Counted from the stretch's first letter, positions 6,681-16,032 are shown. The stretch is DNA of 64,000 bases from an uncultured delta proteobacterium (GCA_903892415.1 CAITIQ010000444.1:1-64000), one strand, 5' to 3'. A program made the numbers and translations. Notes: generated from the letters alone by a model not told the origin.

Positions 6681-9326
6681 TCAGTGACCGTGGCGCTTCT
6701 CGAGCGCCTGCTTGGTCGCTTCATCGATGACGCCGCTCGGCTCCAGCTCGTGGTCGCCTTGAAAATCCAACAAGGCTGCGCGGGCCGCCTCATCCAAATC
6801 GTCGTCGGCCGGGCCTGTGTAGTAACCAAGGTTGCGTAGACGAACTTTGACGCCCGCCGTCGTGTCGATCGCTGGGGTCTCGATCAGCACCAGCGTGTAT
6901 TCACGCTGTTTGCCCGTCGGGTACTTTTCAATCCAGAGCGTGAGGGTCGCCGTCTTCGCCGCCTCTGGCACGTCATGCTCGACCGTTCCGTCCGAGGAGG
7001 TCTCGCCGCTCCACTTCTCTGCGTCGACGCGCAGTTCATAATGCTTCGACGCGTACGGCTCGAAGTTCTCATCAGAGAGCCGCACGCTGAGCTTCTTGGT
7101 CTGCTGCTCGGACTCATCGCTGCTGCTCGCCGGCGTGGTCTTCTTGCAGTTCAGGTACAACATCTTGCCCTTCAGGCTCGCGTCCTGATCCAGCTCGAGC
7201 GACGACTCCTTCGCGTAGATCTTGATCGTATCGGCAGCGAGCTCGGCCTTGTCGGTGAGCTTGAGCGCAGGGCCGTCGCCCTCGACCGTGACCGCCTCTC
7301 CCTTCAACTTGATCGTCGGTGCACGCAAGGTGATCGCGTCGTGCGTCAGCTCGATCGAGCTCTCACCACAACGAAGCACCAAGCCTCCGTGCGCGTCGAT
7401 GCGCGCTACGTCGTCCACAGTGAGCCCGTAGCTGCCCTGAATCTGCAGATCGGCGTGACCGGGTGCCTCGGGCGAACCAACGACCAGCGTGTACGAGCTG
7501 TTGGCGCGCAACGTCAACGGCCCGACCACCCGCTCATCCGATGGGCCGTTCACCTCGCGTCGATCCGAGCCTTCGATCGCGACGACGCGATCCTCCGAGA
7601 TCGTCACGGCGAGGTCCCCATCGATGCGCTCGCGATAAAGGCCGGATACCTCGAGCTGCCCGCCGGCCGAGAGCGAGGTCACCGCCGGACCGACGACGAG
7701 CAAGGTCTTTGCGCCGGCCACCGTCTCACTATGGCTGCCCGCGACATCCACGCTGCGGTCGCCGCCAACGGCTGTGTGCTGGTTGCGGCCCACCTTCGTG
7801 TTGTGATCGCGCTGCGCGATCATGCGCAGCTCCTCACCGCCGGCAGCGTCCTGGAAGGAGATCTCGTTGAAGCCGGCGCTGTCGGGGGTGCTCTTCGTCT
7901 TGATGCCGCTGCGCGTCCGCTCGTGCGGCAAGGCGAAGGGCGGTGCGTGTGTCGCGTTGGGTAAGCAGCCAACCACGATGGGCCGATCCGGATCGCCACC
8001 GAGATAAGCCACAATCACCTCCATGCCGATGCGCGGGATGAACTGGTGGCCCCAGCCCGAACCGGCCCAACCTTGAGCGACGCGTAGCCAGCAGGAGCTC
8101 CGCTCATCGCTGGAACCCAGCATGTCCCAGTGAAACTCCACTTTGATGCGCCCGAGCTCGTCGGTGTAAATCTCCTCGCCGCTCGGCCCAACGACGGTGG
8201 CTCCCTCCATCGACTGGCGCACTCTCCGCTCTGGGCGCGGCGGCCGGAACAAGAAGTCCTGCTTCACGCAGGAGAGCTCGTTGGCGTAGCTCGACTCGCT
8301 GCCTTGGGCTTTGCCTTGGTGGCGCACCTCGGTGACCGCGTACTTCCCAGACAGCTCGGAGTCTTCATGCTCCTCGAGCGTGAAGGCCCGCCCAGGCGCG
8401 AGCCTGGCGCATTCGCTGCGACCGCGAAAAAGCTGGCTCTTGCGTGTCAGCTGCTGACGAACAACCTCGGCGTCACGCGACACGGCTTGCATCTCTCCAT
8501 ATGGGCCGGCTGGCTCCACCACGGTGTCCAGCCCAACCACCGGCTTCTTGCGCGGGAAGGCCTGCGCAGCGGCCGGCACCGGAGCCGCCGAGGTAGCAAA
8601 GCGTGACGGGAACTTGAAGTCGTACTCGTCACAAAGCACGCTCTTGGACCCTTCGCGTGACCCTGCAACCAGCTCGGACACATGGTGCTCCTCACGCAAC
8701 ATCGCGCCTCCGGCCTCGTCGATAGGGCGATAAACGAGCCGCTCGCCGCCATCCAGCGGGCGGTAGCGCGCCGAATGATCGAACACAGTGACCACCTCGT
8801 GCACAGTGGCGGCGTCCGAGTCGAGCGGGTGGTCTACGCGGAACACCAGGCCTTCTTCGGCGAAGAGCCCGGTAAGGAAGTCCCAGTCGGTGCTGTCGTA
8901 CTGGATGCAGACCTCACGAACGGGCAGCGTCCCTAGACACTCGATGCGTAGCTCGACACCGTGCTCGTCGAACAGTTTGCGGGCGATCTCCAGCGTCGTG
9001 AGCTCCTGAAAGACCCGGCTGGTCTTGCGCCTCGTCAGGCGCGTTGCAGCGGGGACGATGCGAACGCGGTGCGACGCGCGGCCGTGCGCCAGCACCTTCC
9101 CGCGCCAGAAACGATCCACGATGCCGGTGACCAACCGGGTATGCCCGGCGTGAATCAGCAGCCGCACGCGATGACCGAGCACCGCCTCCGCCGACAGCGG
9201 CGATGAAGCAACGAAGGTCACATCGAAGTGCGGCAAGGCGTTCAGCCGTTCGCGGCCACGAAACAAACCGACGGTGAACTCCTCGGTTTGGCCTTCCAAG
9301 CTCAGCGTGAAACGATGGGCCGCCAT
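6681..9326 (-). CDS. vgrG: VgrG/TssI type VI spike protein with C-terminal peptidoglycan-binding domain
   Basis: An 881-residue VgrG trimeric spike. The gp27-like part occupies residues 1-370. The gp5-like OB fold follows with TDELGRIKVEFHWD and later WGHQFIPRIGMEVIVAYLGG (385-445). The beta-helix begins at GGEELRMIAQRDHNTKVGRN (497). Beyond the usual core there is a Ser-rich linker, a beta-sandwich-like segment (745-820) and a peptidoglycan-binding type 1 module (825-878) with VRLRNLGYYTGPADDDLDEA, so this is an 'evolved' VgrG. The start codon overlaps the PAAR gene stop by one base. It presumably forms the puncturing tip with the PAAR protein and carries the next gene's product. The tail could tether or target the spike to the prey wall. 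Confidence 0.95.
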   Translation of the reverse strand: MAAHRFTLSLEGQTEEFTVGLFRGRERLNALPHFDVTFVASSPLSAEAVLGHRVRLLIHAGHTRLVTGIVDRFWRGKVLAHGRASHRVRIVPAATRLTRRKTSRVFQELTTLEIARKLFDEHGVELRIECLGTLPVREVCIQYDSTDWDFLTGLFAEEGLVFRVDHPLDSDAATVHEVVTVFDHSARYRPLDGGERLVYRPIDEAGGAMLREEHHVSELVAGSREGSKSVLCDEYDFKFPSRFATSAAPVPAAAQAFPRKKPVVGLDTVVEPAGPYGEMQAVSRDAEVVRQQLTRKSQLFRGRSECARLAPGRAFTLEEHEDSELSGKYAVTEVRHQGKAQGSESSYANELSCVKQDFLFRPPRPERRVRQSMEGATVVGPSGEEIYTDELGRIKVEFHWDMLGSSDERSSCWLRVAQGWAGSGWGHQFIPRIGMEVIVAYLGGDPDRPIVVGCLPNATHAPPFALPHERTRSGIKTKSTPDSAGFNEISFQDAAGGEELRMIAQRDHNTKVGRNQHTAVGGDRSVDVAGSHSETVAGAKTLLVVGPAVTSLSAGGQLEVSGLYRERIDGDLAVTISEDRVVAIEGSDRREVNGPSDERVVGPLTLRANSSYTLVVGSPEAPGHADLQIQGSYGLTVDDVARIDAHGGLVLRCGESSIELTHDAITLRAPTIKLKGEAVTVEGDGPALKLTDKAELAADTIKIYAKESSLELDQDASLKGKMLYLNCKKTTPASSSDESEQQTKKLSVRLSDENFEPYASKHYELRVDAEKWSGETSSDGTVEHDVPEAAKTATLTLWIEKYPTGKQREYTLVLIETPAIDTTAGVKVRLRNLGYYTGPADDDLDEAARAALLDFQGDHELEPSGVIDEATKQALEKRHGH

Positions 9327-9721
9327 TAGCCCACCATCACAGTGCCGACAGCAACGACGCTGCCGTTGGGAGCATCGGCCGGGTCATTGCAGGTGAGCGC
9401 TGTGTCACCAGCGCGCGCCACCGGTTTGTCGTTGGCCATCACGGTGCTGCTTCCCATCTGAATGGTCGCCTTGTTCGAAGGTTGTTTTTGAAACGGCCCC
9501 GCGGCTGGGATGTGCTCAGGCTTGTTGGACGCCGTGCTGCCTTGCAGCGCCAACGGTTGGTCTTCGCACTGGATGTCTGCGCTGAGGTCCCCGTCGATCT
9601 CCCCGGTGAACGGCATCGGCGTCGGCGTCGGAACGGGCCCGCCAGGCGACGAAACCATGAGGATATGCACGTCCGTCCCAACCACTCGATCCCCTTTTTT
9701 GGCCGCCGGTACGCCCATCAA
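9326..9721 (-). CDS. PAAR-like (DUF4150-type) spike-tip protein
   Basis: A 131-residue protein (a second ATG lies three bases in) built of repeated short hydrophilic turns: MGVPAAKKGDRVVGTDVH, GGPVPTPTPMPFTGEI, and ATIQMGSSTVMANDKPVARA then GDTALTCNDP. This is the pattern of PAAR proteins that sharpen VgrG tips. It is the first gene of the minus-strand cargo operon and overlaps vgrG by one base. The AGAAAGAGG stretch upstream may serve as ribosome site. No toxin extension is fused, consistent with the effector being a separate protein. Confidence 0.88.
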   Translation of the reverse strand: MMGVPAAKKGDRVVGTDVHILMVSSPGGPVPTPTPMPFTGEIDGDLSADIQCEDQPLALQGSTASNKPEHIPAAGPFQKQPSNKATIQMGSSTVMANDKPVARAGDTALTCNDPADAPNGSVVAVGTVMVG

Positions 9722-9762
9722 ACAAGCCTCTTTCTGTGAAGCTGGAGGTTATTGAGGGCGTG

Positions 9763-10281
9763 ATGCTACTGCACACGTACACTCCGTGCGTGAAGGATTC
9801 TCAGCTTCAGGTTCGCTCCGCTCGGCCCTCCGATCGCGAGGCGCTGGGTGCGCTGGCGGCGGCGCTGGTGCGCATGCATCACGAGCTCAATCCGCGGCGC
9901 TTTATGTCCTCGGAGGGGATTGAGGCTGGCTACGGCCGTTGGCTGATCAAGGAGTCGATCGAGCCGTCGGCGTTGGTGTTCGTAGCTGAGCTCGCGGGCC
10001 AGGTCGTGGGTTACGTGTATGCGCGCTTGGAAGAGAAGAGTTGGAATGACCTATTGGAGGCGCACGGCAAGCTTCATGACGTGTTCGTGATTCCGAGCGC
10101 ACGCAAGCTAGGCGCAGCTCGCTTGTTGGTGGAGGCGGCCTGCAAAGAGTTGGAGCGCCGCGGCGCACCGAGGATTCTGCTGGCAACAGCGGTCGAGAAT
10201 GAGCCCGCGCAACGGCTGTTCGCCTCGCTAGGCTTTCGCACCACGATGGTGGAGATGACCCGAGAAGCCGTCTCAACCTAA
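9763..10281 (+). CDS. GNAT-family N-acetyltransferase
   Basis: About 172 residues from ATG at 9763 (GAGGG just upstream). A GTG at 9790 is an alternative start, and the longer frame-open ATG at 9736 would crowd the divergent PAAR promoter. GNAT features in order: LQVRSARPSDREALGALAAA, then ALVFVAELAGQVVGYVYARL, the acetyl-CoA-binding region LHDVFVIPSARKLGAARLLV, and the final NEPAQRLFASLGFRTT. Substrate cannot be told. Its 3' end overlaps the convergent metallophosphoesterase by nine bases. Confidence 0.85.
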   Translation: MLLHTYTPCVKDSQLQVRSARPSDREALGALAAALVRMHHELNPRRFMSSEGIEAGYGRWLIKESIEPSALVFVAELAGQVVGYVYARLEEKSWNDLLEAHGKLHDVFVIPSARKLGAARLLVEAACKELERRGAPRILLATAVENEPAQRLFASLGFRTTMVEMTREAVST

Positions 10282-11706
10282 GTTGGTATCAGGCGTGAAC
10301 GGAAGCGGGCCTTCTTGTTCGGAGTCCCAACGTTGAAAGAGGGCTTTGGGCTTTCCTGCGCTGGGGTGAATCACCACGTGGGTGCGCGTGGTGTACTCAC
10401 TATGGGCCTGCTCGTCTTCAGCCCATGAGCCTAAGTTGATATAGGTCGTATCGCCGGCGGGGATGCTGGTGGGTACATGGGTATGGCCCATCACCACGAA
10501 GGGCACCGAGAACAGTTGGGCCAGGGCGTCGGCGCGCAGCGCGAGCTGCTCGCTCGGGTCCACCTTACGCAGCTTGGTCAGATGCCGATGCAATAGCGAC
10601 CAGGTGATGAGCACGCCCAAGCCGGCTAACAAGGTATGGCCCTGAAACGCGCCGAAGATCACCAGCGCAAACAGCGCCAAGATCGCCGCCATCCCCAGCG
10701 CGATACGGTCCAGCAGGACGCTGGCCAAGATGCCGTGAATTGAATGGCTGATCGGTGGCATCTGCAAACGCAATAGCGCTTTGAGTCTGGCCTTCCCGAT
10801 GCGCGTCGCTTTGGCCAGCAATGCAACGCGACGCTCATGCTCTTTGCGCAGCGCGGTCGCCGCCTCCGAAACGTGACCCCGACGGAGACGGAAGAGCTCG
10901 GCCACAGCTCGCGCAAAACGCACGCCGAGCCGCAGGCCACCGCCAACCCCGAGCCGCACGCCGAGCATCAGGTAGTCGAGCGCCCCCATCTTCTCATGCC
11001 CATGTTCGGACAGCCCCTTGGTCGGCCGTACGACGAAGCGCAGCAGCACGTCACTCACACAACGCGCAATCCGCCGAGGGTCCAGCGGGGAGAGCGGTGC
11101 CATTACATAGGCAAACGAGCAGAACGGATCGTATTGATGGCCGTGCTCGATGTAGGCCACACCGTCGCGCAAGAAGAACCACGGGCTGAACTCGATGCGC
11201 CCCAGGAACTCCTCCGCCTCGAGGGCTCGTTCGCCCCGGCTCGCCCGCGCCAATAGGTCATTACGCAGGTCTTCTTTGACGGCGTCCCAATGAAACTCAA
11301 TATCGTGATTACCGTGAACCAGCGTTAGCGCGTTACCCTCGGCGAGGAACGCGGCCAGCGCGTCAAAGACGTCCCCGTGACGGTCGAGCACCCGCTGCAG
11401 CTTCAAACGCGCGTGATCGGCCGCATTCCCGAGGCCGTGCTGTCGCTCTTCGTCGGTCAACTCAGTGAGCGCGGCAGCAGCGCTGGTGGGCGAAACCGAC
11501 ATACCGATAAAATCGATGAAGTCCCCCGCGATCACGATGCGCCAGCGGTCCGCTACGCGCGGCTGGCTGCGATAATGCGCAATCAGCTTGATCAGGTCGC
11601 GGTCAATCGCCCCCGAGCGCATGACCCGGTGCGGATGCCCATCGACGATGTCGCTGCCGAGATGGACATCGGAGAACACGAGCAGGCTCTCGCTGGGGCA
11701 GCTCAT
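10273..11706 (-). CDS. Calcineurin-like metallophosphoesterase with internal membrane hairpin
   Basis: 477 residues from ATG at 11706; an in-frame ATG 27 bases upstream is less likely. The metal-ligand motifs occur in order: SDVHLGSD, AGDFIDF, HGNHD, EHGHQYD and finally MGHTHVP. This resembles UDP-2,3-diacylglucosamine hydrolase-like and related phosphoesterases. Between the fourth and fifth motifs there is a ~170-residue insertion with basic helices and two adjacent hydrophobic segments (RIALGMAAILALFALVIFG and LLAGLGVLITWSLLH), which should anchor the enzyme in the inner membrane. A lipid or nucleotide phosphoester substrate is plausible but not shown. Confidence 0.85.
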   Translation of the reverse strand: MSCPSESLLVFSDVHLGSDIVDGHPHRVMRSGAIDRDLIKLIAHYRSQPRVADRWRIVIAGDFIDFIGMSVSPTSAAAALTELTDEERQHGLGNAADHARLKLQRVLDRHGDVFDALAAFLAEGNALTLVHGNHDIEFHWDAVKEDLRNDLLARASRGERALEAEEFLGRIEFSPWFFLRDGVAYIEHGHQYDPFCSFAYVMAPLSPLDPRRIARCVSDVLLRFVVRPTKGLSEHGHEKMGALDYLMLGVRLGVGGGLRLGVRFARAVAELFRLRRGHVSEAATALRKEHERRVALLAKATRIGKARLKALLRLQMPPISHSIHGILASVLLDRIALGMAAILALFALVIFGAFQGHTLLAGLGVLITWSLLHRHLTKLRKVDPSEQLALRADALAQLFSVPFVVMGHTHVPTSIPAGDTTYINLGSWAEDEQAHSEYTTRTHVVIHPSAGKPKALFQRWDSEQEGPLPFTPDTNLG

Positions 11707-11799
11707 GATCGGAAGAGCGGATCGCTGAAGCACTGCCTCGAGTGTGAACTGCGAATATTCTTTCGCAGGTCATCTCTCGGTCAGCTTTGCGTCCCAAAC

Positions 11800-11827
11800 G
11801 TGTGACAGTGTCAGCGGGCTGTCACAC
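11800..11827. promoter_or_regulatory. Perfect 9-bp inverted repeat
   Basis: GTGTGACAG (11800-11808) and CTGTCACAC (11819-11827) are perfect complements separated by ten bases. They sit between the stop of the UDP-sugar pyrophosphorylase gene (11852) and the start of the metallophosphoesterase gene (11706). No T-run follows on the minus strand, so an operator or processing site is as likely as a terminator. Confidence 0.4.
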
Positions 11828-11851
11828 GATTCGGCGCGCGGAATAGACGGC

Positions 11852-12985
11852 TCAAAAGAGACCGCGGGCTTTACCGACGGCGGCGATCTCCGGGCGGCGC
11901 TTCTCGAGCTCCGGGACGTCTTTTACGGGCAGAAAGCGCGAGGCCGTGCCCTCCCGGGGGACGCGCAAGAAGGTCGGCTCGAGCCCAACCGTCATCTCGC
12001 CCAGCAGCCGCTCAAACTGAACGGCCTTCTTACTTCCCACCGACTTCTCGACCTCGACGAAGGAGAAGTTGAACTCGAGATCGCGCAGCGCGCTCGCACG
12101 CACCAAGAAGGTGTTGGTGTTGAAGACCCGAATGATCGCCGGATCGAGCGACTTTGGCAGGCGGAACTCCTCGGCGATGATGCGCTTGCCGTTCCAGCGC
12201 ACAGGCACCCCGCCGCGATCACTTCCCACCTTGTCGACCACCTCCACCGCGAGCTTGGCCTCGCTCTCGGCGAACTGGCCGAGGATGGCCGGGTCCACGG
12301 TGGCACCCAGGTTATCGAGGTTGGCGATCCACACATAGCCATCCCCACGGTCGATGATGAAGCGCTCGAGCAAGCCGCTCTTCTCCAGCGCCTCGGGCAA
12401 ATCCCCGTGGCCGGTGGCATAACAACTTAGGTCACCGTCTTCCTCGTGAAACAGGCTGCCATCGAGGTTGAGTCGCAAGGAGACGCACTGCTCGAAGGCA
12501 GCCACATTGCGACCGTCGTGTCGCTCACCGAGGGCCTCGAGGATCGGCTTGTGGGTGGCCTCGCTGGTCATCAGCCAAAGTGGCATTGGCTGGGTTGCAC
12601 CTTGTGAAAGCGCGGCCTGCTCGGCCAGCCGCAGGTCGAGGAAGGTCCTGCCCGGGAGGGCCTCCACCAACGCTTTGACCACCCCGCCCATGCGCGTCGC
12701 CATGCCGCCCGCGAGCACCACCAGCGCGACCTTGCCCTCGCGCAAAAGCGCCTTTCCGCGCTCCGACCACTCCTGAAAACGCGGGTGCGTCTCATCGGCG
12801 GCCTGCACTAGATCGCTATCGAGCGGCGGCTCGACCCCGCTCGGCAAGCGGTTGCGCTCATCCCGATTGACGCCAATCCCAGCGGCCTGCTCGAGCAGAC
12901 GCTCCTCGCGGAAGCCGCGGGCCAGCAGCCGGCTCTTGAGTTCAGGAGCGAGAGACGCGAGTTCGGCGGACAGGGAGTTCGACAT
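11852..12985 (-). CDS. UDPGP-family UTP-sugar-1-phosphate uridylyltransferase
   Basis: A 377-residue protein with the nucleotide-binding signature VVLAGGMATRMGG (residues ~88-100) followed by VVKALVEALPGRTFLDL. It then has PLWLMTSEATHKPI, GDLPEAL, and VWIANLDNLGATVDP. These are landmarks of the eukaryote-type UDPGP superfamily (UDP-glucose pyrophosphorylase and UDP-N-acetylhexosamine pyrophosphorylase), not of bacterial GalU. It should make a UDP-activated sugar for envelope or storage polysaccharide. Which sugar phosphate is used cannot be decided from motifs. It stands alone on the minus strand, divergent from mmsA. Confidence 0.85.
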   Translation of the reverse strand: MSNSLSAELASLAPELKSRLLARGFREERLLEQAAGIGVNRDERNRLPSGVEPPLDSDLVQAADETHPRFQEWSERGKALLREGKVALVVLAGGMATRMGGVVKALVEALPGRTFLDLRLAEQAALSQGATQPMPLWLMTSEATHKPILEALGERHDGRNVAAFEQCVSLRLNLDGSLFHEEDGDLSCYATGHGDLPEALEKSGLLERFIIDRGDGYVWIANLDNLGATVDPAILGQFAESEAKLAVEVVDKVGSDRGGVPVRWNGKRIIAEEFRLPKSLDPAIIRVFNTNTFLVRASALRDLEFNFSFVEVEKSVGSKKAVQFERLLGEMTVGLEPTFLRVPREGTASRFLPVKDVPELEKRRPEIAAVGKARGLF

Positions 12986-13176
12986 GGGCGGGCAGTTTAC
13001 ACGGCTGCGTGCGCAGATCAGCGCCTCGCTTTGACGCGCTGCGCATGCGCGCGTTGGTGCGGCTCAAAGACCACCAACACTTCGACTTCGACGGTCGTTC
13101 CCCAGGCTCCACCGGGTGTGTATCCTGCCGCGTCCGCCGCGCCCAAAGCCGGTCAGGGACGAGAGGTTGAACAGGC

Positions 13177-14670
13177 ATGGAAACGCTACCGCATTGGATC
13201 AACGGTCGACCGCAAAGCAGCAAAGGAGACCGCAAAGGAGACGTCTTCAACCCCGCCACGGGCGAGGTGCAGAAACACGTTCCGTATGCCACCGTCGATG
13301 AAGTCGACTCGGCCATCGGCGCGGCTTCCAAGGCGCTCGAGAGCTGGCGACATGCCTCGCTCGCCACCCGTACGCGCGTGCTCTTCGCCTTCCGCGAATT
13401 GATGAACACCCACAAGGACGAGATCGCCAAGCAGCTCACGCTCGAGCACGGCAAGGTGTTTTCGGACGCTCAAGGTGAAGTGCAACGCGGCCTCGAGGTA
13501 GTGGAGTTCGCCTGTGGGCTCGCGCACCTGCTCAAGGGGGAAATCAGCGAGAACGTATCGACCGACGTCGACTCCTATTCGCTCCGTCAGCCGGTCGGCG
13601 TGGTCGCGGGCATTACGCCCTTCAACTTCCCGGCCATGGTGCCAATGTGGATGTACCCGCTGGCCATCGCTTGCGGTAACACCTTCGTCCTCAAGCCCTC
13701 CGAGCGGGACCCGAGCGTCACCAACATGTGCGCCGAGATGCTGGCCAAAGCCGGCGTGCCCGAGGGCGTCTTCAACGTGGTGCACGGTGACAAAGTCGCG
13801 GTTGACCGCCTGCTCACCCACCCCGAGGTCAACGCCATCAGCTTCGTCGGCTCTACACCGATTGCGAAGTATATTTACGAGACCGGCACGCAGCACAACA
13901 AGCGTGTTCAAGCGCTCGGCGGCGCCAAGAACCATATGGTCGTCCTGCCCGACGCAGATATGGATCTAGCGGCGGACGCCGCGGTGGGCGCCGGTTACGG
14001 CTCCGCCGGCGAGCGTTGTATGGCCATTAGCGTCCTCGTCACCGTGGGCGGCGCCGCTGACAAGCTGCTGCCGAAGATCCGCGAGCGCATCGCCGAGCTC
14101 AAGGTCGGTAACGGTCTGGATCCGGCCTCGCAGATGGGCCCGCTCATCACCCGCCAGCACATGGAGAAGGTCGCTTCCTACGTCGCTCAAGGCGCATCGG
14201 AAGGCGCAGACGTGCTGATCGACGGTCGCACCTTGAAGGTCCCCGGCCATGAGCGCGGCTTCTTCCTAGGGCCCTGCCTAATCGACAATGTGGCCCCCAA
14301 CATGCGCATCTACCAAGAGGAGATTTTTGGGCCGGTGCTCAGCGTGGTGCGGGTCGAGACCTACGACGACGCGATTCGGCTCATCCACGAGCACCAATAC
14401 GCCAACGGTACGGCCATCTTCACCAATGACGGGGGCGCCGCTCGCAAGTTCCAGCATGAGATCCGCGTCGGCATGGTCGGCATCAATGTGCCTATCCCGG
14501 TGCCGATGGCCTACTACTCCTTCGGCGGGTGGAAGCAGTCCTTGTTCGGCGACCTGCACATCTACGGGCCGGACGGCGTCAAGTTCTACACCCGCAACAA
14601 GGTCATCATCAATCGCTGGCCGGATCCGCGTTTCCGCGGAGTTGATCTCGGCTTCCCCCAGAACCGCTAA
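13177..14670 (+). CDS. mmsA: CoA-acylating (methyl)malonate-semialdehyde dehydrogenase
   Basis: A 497-residue aldehyde dehydrogenase of the MmsA/IolA group. It shows VAGITPFNFPAMVPMWMYP (cofactor loop), the FVLKPSERDPS segment, and the catalytic Cys in GSAGERCMAISV. The C-terminus (YSFGGWKQSLFGDLHIYGPD) is diagnostic for the CoA-acylating branch. The enzyme converts malonate or methylmalonate semialdehyde to acetyl- or propionyl-CoA with loss of CO2. It is followed within 21 bases by preT and preA, suggesting it handles the malonate semialdehyde arising from beta-alanine in reductive pyrimidine breakdown; valine catabolism is the alternative role. Confidence 0.95.
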   Translation: METLPHWINGRPQSSKGDRKGDVFNPATGEVQKHVPYATVDEVDSAIGAASKALESWRHASLATRTRVLFAFRELMNTHKDEIAKQLTLEHGKVFSDAQGEVQRGLEVVEFACGLAHLLKGEISENVSTDVDSYSLRQPVGVVAGITPFNFPAMVPMWMYPLAIACGNTFVLKPSERDPSVTNMCAEMLAKAGVPEGVFNVVHGDKVAVDRLLTHPEVNAISFVGSTPIAKYIYETGTQHNKRVQALGGAKNHMVVLPDADMDLAADAAVGAGYGSAGERCMAISVLVTVGGAADKLLPKIRERIAELKVGNGLDPASQMGPLITRQHMEKVASYVAQGASEGADVLIDGRTLKVPGHERGFFLGPCLIDNVAPNMRIYQEEIFGPVLSVVRVETYDDAIRLIHEHQYANGTAIFTNDGGAARKFQHEIRVGMVGINVPIPVPMAYYSFGGWKQSLFGDLHIYGPDGVKFYTRNKVIINRWPDPRFRGVDLGFPQNR

Positions 14671-14691
14671 TCGGGAGCGCAGAGGCAAACC

Positions 14692-16008
14692 ATGCAAAAC
14701 CTCATCGACCTGCTCAAGGCAGACCGAGCCGAAGAGACCTTCGGCGACAAGAAGCCACTGTACACGCCCGCCGAGGCCCACGCCGAAGCGGAGCGGTGCC
14801 TCTATTGCACGGACGCTCCGTGCATCAAGGCATGCCCAACGGCGATCGACATTCCCACCTTCATCAAGAAGATCGCCTCGGGCAATGTCAAAGGCAGCGC
14901 CAAGAAGATCCTGGAGCAGAATCTACTTGGTTATTCTTGTTCACGCGTATGCCCTGTCGAGGAGCTTTGCGTGGGGGATTGCGTGTACAACGGCTGGGAA
15001 CGCGAGCCGATTCAGATTGGCCGTCTCCAGCGTTATGCCACGGAGACGGCGCTCAACGCCGACGCCAAGGCTCACTTCAGCCCCAAACAAATAGCTAGTC
15101 CGAAGAAGGTCGCTTGCATTGGGGCTGGCCCTGGCAGCCTAGCGTTCGCAGGCGTGCTGGCGCTGGAAGGCCACAAAGCCACCATCTTCGAGAAGCGGTC
15201 GGTGCCCGGTGGGCTCAACACCACCGGCATTGCCCCTTATAAGCTCAAGGCCAAAGACGCCGTCCGCGAGGCCGAGTGGATCGTCGATATGGGGGTTGAG
15301 CTAAAGCTAGGCTCCGAGCTCGACGGCGCTGGCGTTGCTGCGCTCCTACCTCACTATGACGCTATCTTCCTCGGGCTCGGGCTCGGGGAAGATACCTCGC
15401 TTGGCGCAACCAATGAGGCCGGCGAGGGCGTCATCGGAGCCACCGCCTGGATCGAGCAGATGAAGCTCGGCACCATCAGCAAGCCAAAGGGCACGGTGCT
15501 GATCGTCGGCGGCGGTAACACGGCGATCGACGTAGCGCGGGAGTGCGCCGGGCTCGGCTGCGAGGACGTGGCAATGGTCTATCGCCGCGGCGTCGCGGAG
15601 ATGAGCGGCTATGCGCATGAGCTCGAGGGCGCGCGGATTGAAGGTGTTCGCTTCATCCCGCACGCCGTCATTACCTCCTTCGTACGCAATGAAGCAGGGG
15701 CGCTCACCGGCGCTATGGTGGCCGACGCCAAAGACGGCAAAGCCGTCGCAGGGAGCGAGAAGCTCGTGCCCTGTGAGCTATGCATTCTCGCTATCGGTCA
15801 ATCCAAGCTACGCGCGCTGGCCTCAGCCTTGCCCGACGTCACGCTGGACGCCAAAGGCTGCGTGGTGGTGGACGGTAAAACCCGCCAAACGGGCAATCCC
15901 AAAATCTTCGCCGGCGGGGACTGCATCAACGGAGGCAAAGAGGTGGTCAACGCCGTTGCCGACGGGCGTGATGCAGCTCGCGCTCTCCTTCAATCCTGGG
16001 CTCAGTGA
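14692..16008 (+). CDS. preT: NAD-dependent dihydropyrimidine dehydrogenase subunit PreT
   Basis: A 438-residue flavoprotein related to the small subunit of glutamate synthase. N-terminal cysteine clusters CLYCTDAPCIKACP and CSRVCPVEELCVGDC should bind Fe-S centres. Then come the FAD fold GAGPGSLAFAG, an NAD(P)-binding GGGNTAIDVAREC, and the terminal FAGGDCINGGKEVVNAVADG. With PreA it reduces uracil and thymine to dihydropyrimidines. It lies 21 bases after mmsA and 24 before preA, so the three are almost certainly co-transcribed. Confidence 0.93.
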   Translation: MQNLIDLLKADRAEETFGDKKPLYTPAEAHAEAERCLYCTDAPCIKACPTAIDIPTFIKKIASGNVKGSAKKILEQNLLGYSCSRVCPVEELCVGDCVYNGWEREPIQIGRLQRYATETALNADAKAHFSPKQIASPKKVACIGAGPGSLAFAGVLALEGHKATIFEKRSVPGGLNTTGIAPYKLKAKDAVREAEWIVDMGVELKLGSELDGAGVAALLPHYDAIFLGLGLGEDTSLGATNEAGEGVIGATAWIEQMKLGTISKPKGTVLIVGGGNTAIDVARECAGLGCEDVAMVYRRGVAEMSGYAHELEGARIEGVRFIPHAVITSFVRNEAGALTGAMVADAKDGKAVAGSEKLVPCELCILAIGQSKLRALASALPDVTLDAKGCVVVDGKTRQTGNPKIFAGGDCINGGKEVVNAVADGRDAARALLQSWAQ

Positions 16009-16032
16009 CCCCTTCTAAGCAGGACCACCAAC

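Noticed and set aside
6975-7964. 329-residue plus-strand ORF
   Set aside because: Antisense to vgrG, which has clear spike motifs throughout.
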